A stretch of 64,000 bases of DNA, from positions 4,588,001 through 4,652,000 of the forward strand of contig NZ_CP136600.1 of NCBI RefSeq assembly GCF_032911225.1, given 5' to 3'. The DNA comes from Thalassotalea fonticola (GTDB lineage Bacteria > Pseudomonadota > Gammaproteobacteria > Enterobacterales > Alteromonadaceae). The translations under genes and the position numbers were made by a program. Shown piece after piece: positions 46,986 to 55,226 of this stretch (position 1 is its first letter; each line of letters opens with the position of its first letter). The notes under the pieces were generated by a model that did no database searches, was not told the DNA's origin, and worked only from the letters and a program-made list of their open reading frames with translations.

Positions 46986-48167
46986 CTAATCTGCTAGCAC
47001 CTTTGCTGGCACATTAGTTGGTTTAATTTGCTCACTGGCATAACAGCCTAGTACTTTGATAAAGCGAGTGAGCTTTGTCAGTTTAGCCAAACAATCCTGC
47101 ATAGCAGCAGACCTTAAGTTTGCCTCTAAATCAATATAAAACATTTCTTCCCAAGGTCTGCCTTGTATTGGGCGAGACTCAAGTTTCGTCATGTTAATAT
47201 CGTATTCTTTCAACACCATTAAACAGTCAACCAAAGCGCCAGGCTCTTGGCTTGTTGCTAAAATTAACGTGGTTTTTGCTGGTATTTGCTCGGCAACTTC
47301 AACTGGTTTTCTGGCAACTAAAATAAAACGACTATGGTTTTCAGCTTGATTGGCAATCGATTTTGTTAGTGCCATTAAGTCATATAATTTGCCACCTTCC
47401 TCTGAGCCAATAACACCTATGTTGGCTAATTTTGAATCAGCCGCCTTTTGCATTGCCTGTGCACTAGAGTCGCAATATTCAATACGAATACCGTCTTGTT
47501 TATTTAAAAAGTTGCTACATTGCTGCACCGGTTGGGCGTGTGCATAAATAGTGTCTATTTTATCAATTGATGTATTTACCGAGGTTAACAGGCAATGATC
47601 AATTGGTTGGGATAGCTCACCAACAATGGAAAGATTGGTATGTTGAAGTAAGTCATAAACCTCATTAATGCTACCTGAGCTAGTGTTTTCGATTGGCAAC
47701 ATACCGTAATCGACATTACCAGACTCTACCTGATGTAAAATATCGTCAAAACTGGCACAGCCAAATTCGATGATTTCTTCAGCACGGCGTGAAAAGTAAC
47801 GATAACTGGCTAAATAGCTGTATGAACCTTTATCACCTAAAAACGCAACACTCACTGTTGGTGTTTTTATATTAGGGTTTTTTAATTGTTGTAAGTAAGC
47901 TTGTTGGTTCAGTACTGAGTCTTCAATAATAGTTTGAAAGATATTCGTAACGTAATGAGCATCCAAGCCTTGCTCTTTGCCGATTTGAATAAGTTTAACT
48001 AATAATTCTTGTTCACGTTGTTGATCACGAACGGGGCGTACCTGATGAGCTTTACTTTTAGCAACATTTAACGTGAGGGAGCGACGTTTAGCAAAAAGGC
48101 TCAAAAGATCTTGATCTAATTGGGTGATTTCTTTGCGTATAACATTTAAATCTAAACTGTCTTTCAC
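46986..48167 (-). CDS. pheA: Bifunctional chorismate mutase/prephenate dehydratase (P-protein)
   Basis: 393 residues from a GTG with TAAGG 9 nt upstream. AroQ chorismate mutase (1-95), prephenate dehydratase (about 108-290, 'AFLGDKGSYSYLASYRYF', 'MLPIENTSSGSINEVYDLL'), ACT domain (about 300-375) with both feedback motifs, GALV ('EPGALVDCL') and ESRP ('KLESRPIQGRPWEEMFYID'), so Phe inhibition should be retained. Makes phenylpyruvate for Phe. Its expression is under a full leader-peptide attenuator upstream. Confidence 0.97.
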   Translation of the reverse strand: MKDSLDLNVIRKEITQLDQDLLSLFAKRRSLTLNVAKSKAHQVRPVRDQQREQELLVKLIQIGKEQGLDAHYVTNIFQTIIEDSVLNQQAYLQQLKNPNIKTPTVSVAFLGDKGSYSYLASYRYFSRRAEEIIEFGCASFDDILHQVESGNVDYGMLPIENTSSGSINEVYDLLQHTNLSIVGELSQPIDHCLLTSVNTSIDKIDTIYAHAQPVQQCSNFLNKQDGIRIEYCDSSAQAMQKAADSKLANIGVIGSEEGGKLYDLMALTKSIANQAENHSRFILVARKPVEVAEQIPAKTTLILATSQEPGALVDCLMVLKEYDINMTKLESRPIQGRPWEEMFYIDLEANLRSAAMQDCLAKLTKLTRFIKVLGCYASEQIKPTNVPAKVLAD

Positions 48168-48191
48168 TTTTTATGCCTTAATCTAATTGAT

Positions 48192-48221
48192 AAAAAAAGC
48201 CTTCATGGTAATGAAGGCTTT
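48192..48221 (-). terminator. pheA attenuator (intrinsic terminator in the leader)
   Basis: Minus-strand 11-bp stem AAAGCCTTCAT / ATGAAGGCTTT, 4-nt loop, followed by seven T, located 25 nt before the pheA GTG. It stands between the leader peptide and pheA, so it must be conditional. The alternative antiterminator pairs 48241-48249 (GGATTTTCG on this strand) with 48216-48223 (CGAAAGCC), one bulge and one G-T. Confidence 0.9.
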
Positions 48222-48250
48222 CGTGGTTTTGTTTGAAATACGAAAATCCT

Positions 48251-48264
48251 CCAGCATTAGCTGG
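48251..48264 (-). promoter_or_regulatory. Pause hairpin (1:2) of the pheA leader
   Basis: CCAGC-TAAT-GCTGG on the minus strand, overlapping the last leader codons and stop. Its right arm adjoins the antiterminator segment. A ribosome stalled on the last Phe codons, 2 nt upstream, would mask the left arm. Confidence 0.75.
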
Positions 48265-48295
48265 TAAAGAAGATAAATTTAAACACGATAATCAT
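48257..48295 (-). CDS. pheL: pheA leader peptide (pheL-like)
   Basis: Twelve codons, MIIVFKFIFFTS, with four Phe (TTT, TTT, TTC, TTT). AGAGGG is 9 nt upstream of the ATG at 48295; an in-frame ATG at 48304 abuts the SD and would give a 15-residue version. Position and downstream structures match the enterobacterial pheL attenuator, though the peptide itself differs. Confidence 0.85.
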   Translation of the reverse strand: MIIVFKFIFFTS

Positions 48296-48408
48296 ATTTT
48301 TCATCCCTCTAATGTATAAATGCAGCGAAAAAGTGTCAACTGATAAATGCTTTTCTGCTAAAATAATCGGCCATAACATAGATTTTTTCGATATTTGTAG
48401 GTTTTTTG

Positions 48409-48960
48409 ATGTCATCATTACAAGATCAGTTACTAAAAGCGGGTTTAACGACTAAACAGAAAACTCGTCAAGCCAACAGTGACAAACGTAAAAAGAATAA
48501 ACAAAAGCGCAGTGGTGTAGCAATTGAGGCCACGTTGCAAGAGCAGGTGAAACAAGACTTAGCCAAATCTAAAGCTGATAAAGCAGCAAAAGATAATGAA
48601 CTGAATGCACAGAAGAAACAGCAACTAGCGATAAAAGAATTACATAACCGTGTTCTACAAATTCTTGAACATCATAATGTCAAAGGCACTAACGGTGAGG
48701 TTGAATACAACTATACCGATCATGGCAAAGTGAAAAAGCTTTATATTAATGACACTACACAACAAGCATTAATAAATGGCCGTTTAGCCATTTGTGGATT
48801 AGCTGATGTCACTTATTTAGTAACAAGCGAAACTGCTGAAAAGATAGCCACATTAGATGAAAGTGTCATTCTACTGAGTAATGAAAAAGTAGAAACTGAT
48901 GACATTGATGAAGATGATCCGTATGCTGATTATCAAATTCCAGATGATTTAATGTGGTAA
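48409..48960 (+). CDS. yaiL: DUF2058 protein (YaiL-like nucleoprotein)
   Basis: 183 residues from the ATG at 48409 (the preceding in-frame TTG is not needed; GTAGG is well placed for the ATG). Basic, coiled-coil N-terminal part (about 1-80, 'LQDQLLKAGLTTKQKTRQANSDKRKKNKQKR'), then a compact domain ('YNYTDHGKVKKLYINDTTQQALINGRLAICGL') and an acidic tail (DDIDEDDPYADYQIPDDLMW). E. coli YaiL has been described as a polynucleotide/ribonucleoprotein-associated protein of unknown function. Followed by a hairpin terminator. Confidence 0.88.
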   Translation: MSSLQDQLLKAGLTTKQKTRQANSDKRKKNKQKRSGVAIEATLQEQVKQDLAKSKADKAAKDNELNAQKKQQLAIKELHNRVLQILEHHNVKGTNGEVEYNYTDHGKVKKLYINDTTQQALINGRLAICGLADVTYLVTSETAEKIATLDESVILLSNEKVETDDIDEDDPYADYQIPDDLMW

Positions 48961-48997
48961 ATAACTAAACCACAACCCCCAAGTATTATACCAATTT

Positions 48998-49023
48998 AAC
49001 CTGATAAAACGTTTATCAGGTTA
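48998..49023 (+). terminator. Hairpin after the DUF2058 gene
   Basis: AACCTGATAAA / TTTATCAGGTT, 11-bp stem, 3-nt loop. The following 'agttatttt' is only weakly T-rich. Confidence 0.55.
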
Positions 49024-49056
49024 GTTATTTTGATTTGATTTTATTTAAGGAACAAC

Positions 49057-49416
49057 ATGGCTTTATTACGATTTATTATTGGCCGCATCATTTTATTGAT
49101 AAACTTTATTTTTTCTCCTAAAGCAATGAAACGTGAATCATCAGCCCAGAAAACGGTTGATCAACAAACTGAAAATTTCAGTTTATACCAATTAAATGCT
49201 TGCCCATTTTGTGTAAAAGTTCGCCGTAATATTAAGCGTAATAGCTTAAATATTGAGTTACGAGATATTAAAAAAGAGTCTCATTTAGACGACTTAGTTA
49301 CCAATGGTGGCAAGCGTACCGTGCCTTGTTTACGTATTGAAAAGGAAGATGGCAGTAGCGAGTGGATGTATGAGTCTAAAGCTATAGCTTCATACCTTGA
49401 CCAAGTAGCTGCTTAG
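49057..49416 (+). CDS. Glutaredoxin with N-terminal hydrophobic segment
   Basis: 119 residues. An N-terminal hydrophobic stretch (about 4-20, 'LRFIIGRIILLINFIFSP') resembles a membrane anchor. The glutaredoxin domain (about 42-119) has the dithiol site CPFC (Cys49, Cys52), 'GKRTVPCLRI' (cis-Pro loop) and 'YESKAIASYLDQ' (glutathione-binding end). AAGGAA lies 6 nt before the ATG. Reduces mixed or protein disulfides with glutathione. Monocistronic between two hairpin terminators. Confidence 0.9.
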   Translation: MALLRFIIGRIILLINFIFSPKAMKRESSAQKTVDQQTENFSLYQLNACPFCVKVRRNIKRNSLNIELRDIKKESHLDDLVTNGGKRTVPCLRIEKEDGSSEWMYESKAIASYLDQVAA

Positions 49417-49447
49417 CACTAAAGACCGCAATTACCTTTTTTATATT

Positions 49448-49473
49448 CAAACCGAGCAATGCTCGGTTTGTTT
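49448..49473 (+). terminator. Intrinsic terminator of the glutaredoxin gene
   Basis: CAAACCGAGC / GCTCGGTTTG, 10-bp perfect stem, 3-nt loop, short T tract. Confidence 0.75.
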
Positions 49474-49554
49474 GATTTAGGCACTAAAAAATGTTGAAAG
49501 TATTTACCATCATTCTCTGTCTGATATCCTAAGAATGGTATAGGATGGGATGCT

Positions 49555-50556
49555 ATGTTAATAAAGTCAAAAAAGAGCAGTGAATTTTTAGAAAGTCAGG
49601 TAACTGATGAAACAATTTATCAAAGTCGTCGTAAGGTTCTCAAGCAATTAGGCTTTGTTGGCGCGTCTGCTTTATTAGCTGGTAACAGTTTGCCTGGAAA
49701 GGCTTGGGCCGAAAGTAATTCTACCTTTAAAACTTCAGCGTTAAACTTCAAAAAATCTGAATATACGAATGTGCCAGATAAGCTTACTCCTGAGCAAAAG
49801 GTTATTTCTCATAATAACTTTTATGAATTTGGAGCTAAAAAAGATCAACCAGCTGAGCTTGCGCAACACTTTAAAGTTGATCCGTGGCAATTAAAAATAA
49901 CCGGTGAAGTCGATAAGCCTTTTACCTTAGATTATGACGAGTTGTTTTCCAGCTTTACAATTGAAGAGCGCATATATCGTTTGCGCTGTGTTGAAGCCTG
50001 GTCAATGGTGATACCTTGGTTAGGTTTTCGTTTAGCCGATGTCATTAAAAAAGCGCAGCCAAATTCGAAGGCAAAATATGTTGCGTTTAAAACCTTGCAT
50101 GACCCAAAGCAAATGCCCGGTCAGTCTAACAGGTACTTAGGCGGGGGCATTCAATACCCTTATATAGAAGGATTACGTATTGATGAAGCGATGAATGATT
50201 TAACATTACTGTCTGTTGGGCTATATGGGAAAACTTTACCACCTCAAAACGGAGCGCCAATTCGTTTAGTAACACCATGGAAATATGGCTTCAAAAGCAT
50301 TAAATCGATTATTGAAATTAAATTGGTTGAAAAAATGCCAAAAACAACATGGAATAAATTAGCGCCCAATGAATATGGTTTTTACGCCAATGTAAACCCT
50401 GATGTTGACCACCCAAGATGGTCACAAGCGAGTGAACGACGAATCACCAGTGGTGGTTTGTTTGCACGTAACCGTATTGAAACACAGATGTTCAATGGCT
50501 ATGGAGAAGAAGTTGCCGATTTATATAAGGGCATGAACCTTGGTAAGTATTACTAA
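49555..50556 (+). CDS. msrP: MsrP: molybdopterin protein-methionine-sulfoxide reductase
   Basis: 333 residues. Twin-arginine signal ([20 protein letters not shown], Arg25-Arg26), so the protein is folded with Mo-cofactor before export. The Mo-ligating Cys145 lies in '[18 protein letters not shown]', and '[11 protein letters not shown]' closes the cofactor pocket. Repairs oxidised Met in periplasmic proteins, taking electrons from MsrQ encoded next. The two genes meet at the stop with 16 bp between. Confidence 0.95.
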   Translation: MLIKSKKSSEFLESQVTDETIYQSRRKVLKQLGFVGASALLAGNSLPGKAWAESNSTFKTSALNFKKSEYTNVPDKLTPEQKVISHNNFYEFGAKKDQPAELAQHFKVDPWQLKITGEVDKPFTLDYDELFSSFTIEERIYRLRCVEAWSMVIPWLGFRLADVIKKAQPNSKAKYVAFKTLHDPKQMPGQSNRYLGGGIQYPYIEGLRIDEAMNDLTLLSVGLYGKTLPPQNGAPIRLVTPWKYGFKSIKSIIEIKLVEKMPKTTWNKLAPNEYGFYANVNPDVDHPRWSQASERRITSGGLFARNRIETQMFNGYGEEVADLYKGMNLGKYY

Positions 50557-50572
50557 ATTGGCTCGGCTAAAC

Positions 50573-51169
50573 ATGCGTAACTCAGTTAAAATTCTAATAC
50601 TTAAAATAATCACTCATTGTGCTGCACTTCTGCCCGCGGTACTAATGTATTATTTTGCTATTTTGGATCAACTTGGTAGCGATCCGGTAGAAGAAATTAT
50701 TCATTTTACCGGTATCAGTGCGTTAAATTTATTATTAATCACCTTGTTGATATCCCCTGTTGCCAAATACTTTAAACAAGGCTGGTTGTTAAATGTTCGA
50801 CGACTATTAGGACTATATGCGTTCTTTTATGCATGTTTGCATATGCTCAGCTTTTTGTTTTTTGAATTGCAGTTCGATTTCAGCCTATTTATTGATGAGA
50901 TAATTGAACGCCCTTATATCACTGTTGGTATGTGTGCTTATGCCATTATTACAATGTTGGCATTTACTTCCTGGGGTAAAATACGAAAAGTCTTGGGTAA
51001 GAAATGGCAAACACTGCACAACTATAATTACTTGTTAGTTACCTTAGTGTGTATTCATTTTTATTGGTCGGTTAAATCTGAAATTATTGAACCTAGCCTT
51101 TATTTTGTTATGCTCTTTATATTGCTGTACCAACGTAAAGATAAATTCAGACGTTGGTTTAACAAATAA
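50573..51169 (+). CDS. msrQ: MsrQ: haem-binding membrane subunit of the MsrPQ system
   Basis: 198 residues from the ATG at 50573, chosen because it aligns with the E. coli start (M-R-x-[TS]); TTG starts further up overlap msrP. Six membrane segments of the ferric-reductase fold, with haem-ligand histidines in 'FFYACLHMLSFLFFE' and 'LVTLVCIHFYWSVKSE'. Passes electrons from the respiratory chain to MsrP. Confidence 0.92.
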   Translation: MRNSVKILILKIITHCAALLPAVLMYYFAILDQLGSDPVEEIIHFTGISALNLLLITLLISPVAKYFKQGWLLNVRRLLGLYAFFYACLHMLSFLFFELQFDFSLFIDEIIERPYITVGMCAYAIITMLAFTSWGKIRKVLGKKWQTLHNYNYLLVTLVCIHFYWSVKSEIIEPSLYFVMLFILLYQRKDKFRRWFNK

Positions 51170-51199
51170 AATATATCCATTCTATTAAGTTTAAAATAA

Positions 51200-52060
51200 A
51201 TGACCGATATCGCAGAAGAGTTCCACCTTAAAATAACTAACTTAAACAACTCTGTTGTCGAGTTGTTAGCAAGTGCTGCTTGCTTGTCAAAACAAGAGAT
51301 AAAACAGGCAATGCAAAAGGGCTGCGTTTGGTTACAAAGAGGCTCAAACACCATGCGCTTGCGCCGCGCCAAAAAAGAGTTAAAAACAGGTGACATTGTG
51401 CATATGTATTACAACCCAAGCGTATTAAAGCAAGTGGTTGCGGATGCAATATTGCTAGACGATCAACAAGCATACAGTGTTTGGTACAAGCCTTATGGCA
51501 TGCTATGTCAGGGTTCTAAGTGGAGTGATCATAACACCATTAATCGCTTTGCTGAAAATCACTTACAACCGCAGCGACCGGCGTTTATTGTTCATCGATT
51601 AGACCGGGCCACCTCTGGCTTGATTGTTATTGCTCATACCAAAGCTGCAGTTCGAGAGTTAACGAAAGCATTCGAACAACGCAATACCAGTAAAACCTAT
51701 CAAGCAATTGTACATGGCAATCTCTCATTACTTGTTCAACCAAAAAACATAAATACCGACATTGATGGCAAAGGCGCTATAAGCCATGTTACTTGTATAG
51801 CCTATGACAGTGAAAGTGAGCGTTCGTTGGTGCAAGTTGCCATAGAGACGGGTCGTAAACATCAAATTAGAAAACACTTAGCCAGTATTGGTTTTCCTAT
51901 TGTCGGCGATAGATTGCATGGCGAGGAAGAGGATAGACTAACAGGTAAAGATTTACAGTTGTGCGCGGTATATTTAAAAATTCCTTGTCCTAACAGCAAT
52001 AACGACTGCAAGCAGAACAAGGAATATCATTTGCCAGATAGTTTTAAACTTAAACTTTAG
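51200..52060 (+). CDS. RluA-family RNA pseudouridine synthase
   Basis: 286 residues. A short N-terminal S4-like segment ('LLASAACLSKQEIKQAMQKGCVWLQRGSNTMRLRRAKKEL'), then the catalytic domain with HRLDRATSGLIV (catalytic Asp in 'LDRATSG') and 'VAIETGRKHQIRKHLASIGFPIVGD'. Isomerises uridines in rRNA or tRNA; the target cannot be fixed from sequence. Overlaps the 3' end of the convergent methionine gamma-lyase gene by 4 bp. Confidence 0.88.
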   Translation: MTDIAEEFHLKITNLNNSVVELLASAACLSKQEIKQAMQKGCVWLQRGSNTMRLRRAKKELKTGDIVHMYYNPSVLKQVVADAILLDDQQAYSVWYKPYGMLCQGSKWSDHNTINRFAENHLQPQRPAFIVHRLDRATSGLIVIAHTKAAVRELTKAFEQRNTSKTYQAIVHGNLSLLVQPKNINTDIDGKGAISHVTCIAYDSESERSLVQVAIETGRKHQIRKHLASIGFPIVGDRLHGEEEDRLTGKDLQLCAVYLKIPCPNSNNDCKQNKEYHLPDSFKLKL

Positions 52061-53274
52061 CTAAAATTAACCACATTACCTAGCTTACTGTTTTTTAGCA
52101 TGGTTAATGAGTTATCTAAGTCATTAATAATGTCTTCAGGGTTTTCTAAGCCAACTGAAATCCGAATCAAACTGTCACTTATACCCGCATCTAAACGTTC
52201 TTCCGGACTATAAGGTGAATGCGTCATTGACGCTGGATGTTGAATTAAAGATTCGGCATCACCTAAACTTACGGCAATAGAGAAAAGTTGCATTTGGTTA
52301 ATGAACTGAGCGCCATCTGCTAAGTCGCCAGCAATTTCAAAGGCTATTACGCCACCGGCCGCGCTCATTTGTTTGCCAATAAACTTATGACCACTATGGC
52401 TTTTCAAACCCGGGTAATAAACACATTTCACCATAGGGTGCTGCTCTAAAAATTCTGCGACTTGTTGTGCGCTTTTGCAATGTCTTTCCATTCTAATTGG
52501 CAGCGTTTTCAAGCCACGAAGAATTAACCAAGCATCATGAGGGCTTATGGTTGCACCTATATCTTTAAGCACTGTGAGCTTAATATGTTGGATCATTTCA
52601 CTTGTACCACAAACTATACCGGCAACTACATCACCATGACCATTTAAATACTTAGTGGCACTATGAATAACAATATCTATACCAAACTCAATTGGGCGCT
52701 GTAATATCGGTGTTAAAAACGTATTGTCGACGATAGAGATTAAATTATGCTGTTTTGCTACCCGGCCGATCATTTCAATATCTAATACGACCAAATTAGG
52801 ATTAATCGGTGTTTCTAGGAACAACACTTTGGTATTTGGTTTAATCGCATTAACAATTTCAACTTCATCGCACATATCAACAAACGTTACTTCAATGCCG
52901 AAGCGGGTTAATTGATGCGCCATTAATGCATAACTACAACCATAGACAGCTTTTGATGAAATAAGATGATCGCCAGCGCTTAAATTTGCTAATAATGCCG
53001 CGGATACCGCACCCATGCCGGTAGCCGTTGCTGCAGCATCTTCCATACCTTCTAACGCAGCTACGCGTTGTTCAAATTGACGAGTTGTAGGATTTCCTAA
53101 ACGGGTATAAATAAACCCATCTTGTTCACCGGCGAATCGCTGTGAGCCTTGCTCTGCATTATCAAAAATAAAAGTAGACGTTTGGTAAAGCGGTGTAGCT
53201 AAAGAGCCAAATTGCTCATCATTTATACGACCGGCGTGAATTGCTTGAGTGTCTATATGTGATTGTTTTTTCAT
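52057..53274 (-). CDS. megL: Methionine gamma-lyase (Cys/Met metabolism PLP enzyme)
   Basis: 405 residues. PLP-lysine in 'IVIHSATKYLNGHGDVVAG' (Lys208). The substrate-pocket 'YGCSYAL' (Tyr111, Cys113) matches the diagnostic Cys of methionine gamma-lyases; cystathionine gamma-synthase and beta-lyase lack it. It degrades Met to methanethiol, ammonia and 2-oxobutyrate. Divergent from tyrR; the shared 270-bp region holds the three TyrR-like boxes, so it may fall under TyrR too. An O-succinylhomoserine sulfhydrylase function is a less likely alternative. Confidence 0.82.
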   Translation of the reverse strand: MKKQSHIDTQAIHAGRINDEQFGSLATPLYQTSTFIFDNAEQGSQRFAGEQDGFIYTRLGNPTTRQFEQRVAALEGMEDAAATATGMGAVSAALLANLSAGDHLISSKAVYGCSYALMAHQLTRFGIEVTFVDMCDEVEIVNAIKPNTKVLFLETPINPNLVVLDIEMIGRVAKQHNLISIVDNTFLTPILQRPIEFGIDIVIHSATKYLNGHGDVVAGIVCGTSEMIQHIKLTVLKDIGATISPHDAWLILRGLKTLPIRMERHCKSAQQVAEFLEQHPMVKCVYYPGLKSHSGHKFIGKQMSAAGGVIAFEIAGDLADGAQFINQMQLFSIAVSLGDAESLIQHPASMTHSPYSPEERLDAGISDSLIRISVGLENPEDIINDLDNSLTMLKNSKLGNVVNFS

Positions 53275-53419
53275 TAATTTTCTCTATTTAATAATGTTTA
53301 TAACAAGTAATAAGTTTGTTTTCTTATTTCCAATATAGACTGCAATTATCTTGCCTACTTTTATTAAAGTAATTAAATCAATGAGTTAACATGTTTTAAT
53401 ATGGTGTAATAAATACTTG

Positions 53420-53437
53420 TGTAATAAATGTATTACA
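53420..53437. promoter_or_regulatory. TyrR-like box 1 (TGTAAT-N6-ATTACA)
   Basis: TGTAATAAATGTATTACA, an 18-bp palindrome with the TyrR-box layout (TGTAAA-N6-TTTACA) but T/A in place of A/T at the inner position. Partial half-site TGTAATAAATAC just upstream (53405). Confidence 0.6.
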
Positions 53438-53496
53438 TAAGTGCTATACTTAGATGAACTTGAGAGTTAAAGCCTTTAAATTTAGGGTATACAGGT

Positions 53497-53514
53497 TGTA
53501 ATAAATACATTACA
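53497..53514. promoter_or_regulatory. TyrR-like box 2
   Basis: TGTAATAAATACATTACA, perfect arms as in box 1, centred 77 bp downstream of it and 35-52 bp before the tyrR start. Confidence 0.65.
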
Positions 53515-53515
53515 T

Positions 53516-53533
53516 TGTAATAAAGTTATTACA
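53516..53533. promoter_or_regulatory. TyrR-like box 3
   Basis: TGTAATAAAGTTATTACA, in tandem with box 2 (19 bp centre to centre), 15 bp before the preferred tyrR ATG. Occupancy here would block translation-start-proximal transcription, as expected for autorepression. Confidence 0.65.
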
Positions 53534-53548
53534 ATGTTGTGGTGTGAT

Positions 53549-55069
53549 ATGAGAATAGAAATCGCTTCGTTAGACCGGGTTGGAATTACACAAGAGATCC
53601 TTGCTGTTTTTTCGGCCAAAGGCTGGAATTTATTAGCAATGGAAGTTAGCCAATATCATACCTATGTGCAGCTAAAAGATACGAATATACCACTTGCCAT
53701 TATTGAACCTGAGCTGATTAAAATTTCCGGATTAAAAGCCATCCGTGAAATAGAATTACTGCCAGGAGAAAGAAAGTCACAGCAATTAGAAGTGTTACTC
53801 GCCAATATTCCTGAACCAATTATTGATATTGATAAAAACGGAATTATCTTAATGGTGAATAAGGCTGCAAGCATTGCACTTGATAGTAGCGCTGATCAGT
53901 TAATTGGTGATCCACTTAATAGCCATATAAAAGAAAAACTTCGGATTTATCTATCAGGTCAATCAACGACTCAAGAAATAACATTTGCCAATCAGCAATA
54001 TTATGCCGATATTACGCCGGTAAAATCTGAAGAGTCGATCAATGGTGCAGTAATTGTATTGCGCAGTTTAGCAAATGTCGGGCGCCACCTTTCTCAATAT
54101 CAACAAGGGCAAGTAGGCGGCTTTGACTCTATCATTGGCAATAGCGAGACTATTAAGCAAATTAAAAGCCAAACTAAGCGTTTTGCCAGCTTAGATTTAC
54201 CGGTTTTAATAACCGGAGAAACCGGTACCGGTAAAGAGTTGTTAGCGAAGGCATTGCATGACAATGGTAATCGGTCTAGCAAACCCTTTTTAGCGATAAA
54301 CTGTGCTGCTTTGCCGGAGCATTTACTTGAGTCTGAATTGTTTGGTTATGCTCCAGGTGCCTTTACTGGTGCGCAAAGTGGCGGTAAGCCAGGGCTGTTT
54401 GAACTTGCTAATGGTGGCAGCGTTTTTCTTGATGAAATTGCTGAAATGCCAATTTATCTGCAAGCAAAATTACTAAGATTTTTGCAAGATTTTCAAATTC
54501 GTCGCGTAGGCGGGGTAAAAGATAGAAAAGTTGATATTAGGATCATCAGTGCTAGCCATCAAAATATAGCCGAGCAGGTAAAAGAAAAACTATTTAGGGA
54601 AGATTTATACTATCGTTTGAACGTGTTGAATTTAGATTTACCGGCGTTAAATAAACGCAGCGATGATATTCCCTTGTTAGTAGAGCATTTCATTAATAAT
54701 GCTGCTAAACAAGTCAATCAAGCAAACATTACTTTGAGCTCGCAAGCGCTCGAAAAAGTATGTGCTTATTCTTGGCCTGGTAATGTAAGACAGCTGCAAA
54801 ATGTATTGTTTAGGCTTGCTGCTTTAGCTGAAAGTAATATTATTGAGGCGCAAGATATTGTCTTTGATGAGCAATTAGAAAATCAAAGAAATGAATTAGA
54901 TATTGAAGATAGTAAGGTGCAAAACTGGCAACAAGCCCAGCAAAAATTTGAACAAGAGCTGCTAAACGCACTATATCCTTTATATCCATCTACGCGTAAG
55001 CTAGCCGACAGACTTCAGGTATCACATAATAAAATTGCGATGAAACTAAGGCAATACGAAATTAAATAA
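53549..55069 (+). CDS. tyrR: TyrR/PhhR-type regulator with intact GAFTGA
   Basis: 506 residues from the ATG at 53549; MRIEIASLDRVGITQEIL aligns with the TyrR N-terminus, and an ATG at 53534 abuts box 3. ACT domain (1-75), PAS (about 78-190), AAA+ domain with Walker A GETGTGKE (223-230) and ESELFGYAPGAFTGA (GAFTGA 270-275), C-terminal helix-turn-helix ('TRKLADRLQVSHNKIAMKLRQYEI'). E. coli TyrR has lost the GAFTGA loop and works with sigma70; this one keeps it, like Pseudomonas PhhR, so may activate sigma54 promoters. Senses aromatic amino acids through the ACT/AAA sites. Confidence 0.92.
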   Translation: MRIEIASLDRVGITQEILAVFSAKGWNLLAMEVSQYHTYVQLKDTNIPLAIIEPELIKISGLKAIREIELLPGERKSQQLEVLLANIPEPIIDIDKNGIILMVNKAASIALDSSADQLIGDPLNSHIKEKLRIYLSGQSTTQEITFANQQYYADITPVKSEESINGAVIVLRSLANVGRHLSQYQQGQVGGFDSIIGNSETIKQIKSQTKRFASLDLPVLITGETGTGKELLAKALHDNGNRSSKPFLAINCAALPEHLLESELFGYAPGAFTGAQSGGKPGLFELANGGSVFLDEIAEMPIYLQAKLLRFLQDFQIRRVGGVKDRKVDIRIISASHQNIAEQVKEKLFREDLYYRLNVLNLDLPALNKRSDDIPLLVEHFINNAAKQVNQANITLSSQALEKVCAYSWPGNVRQLQNVLFRLAALAESNIIEAQDIVFDEQLENQRNELDIEDSKVQNWQQAQQKFEQELLNALYPLYPSTRKLADRLQVSHNKIAMKLRQYEIK

Positions 55070-55226
55070 CTGAAGCAAATTTGGCTTGGGTATGTGTTTT
55101 TTGTTATAGCTGAACTAATTATTGTTATTATCTTGTTATGATTAACTTCCTTAGAATCGATACAAGTTCTAAATAAATACCATGATAAATAAATGTACTT
55201 AAGCCTTTATTTAACTGCGAGGAATT

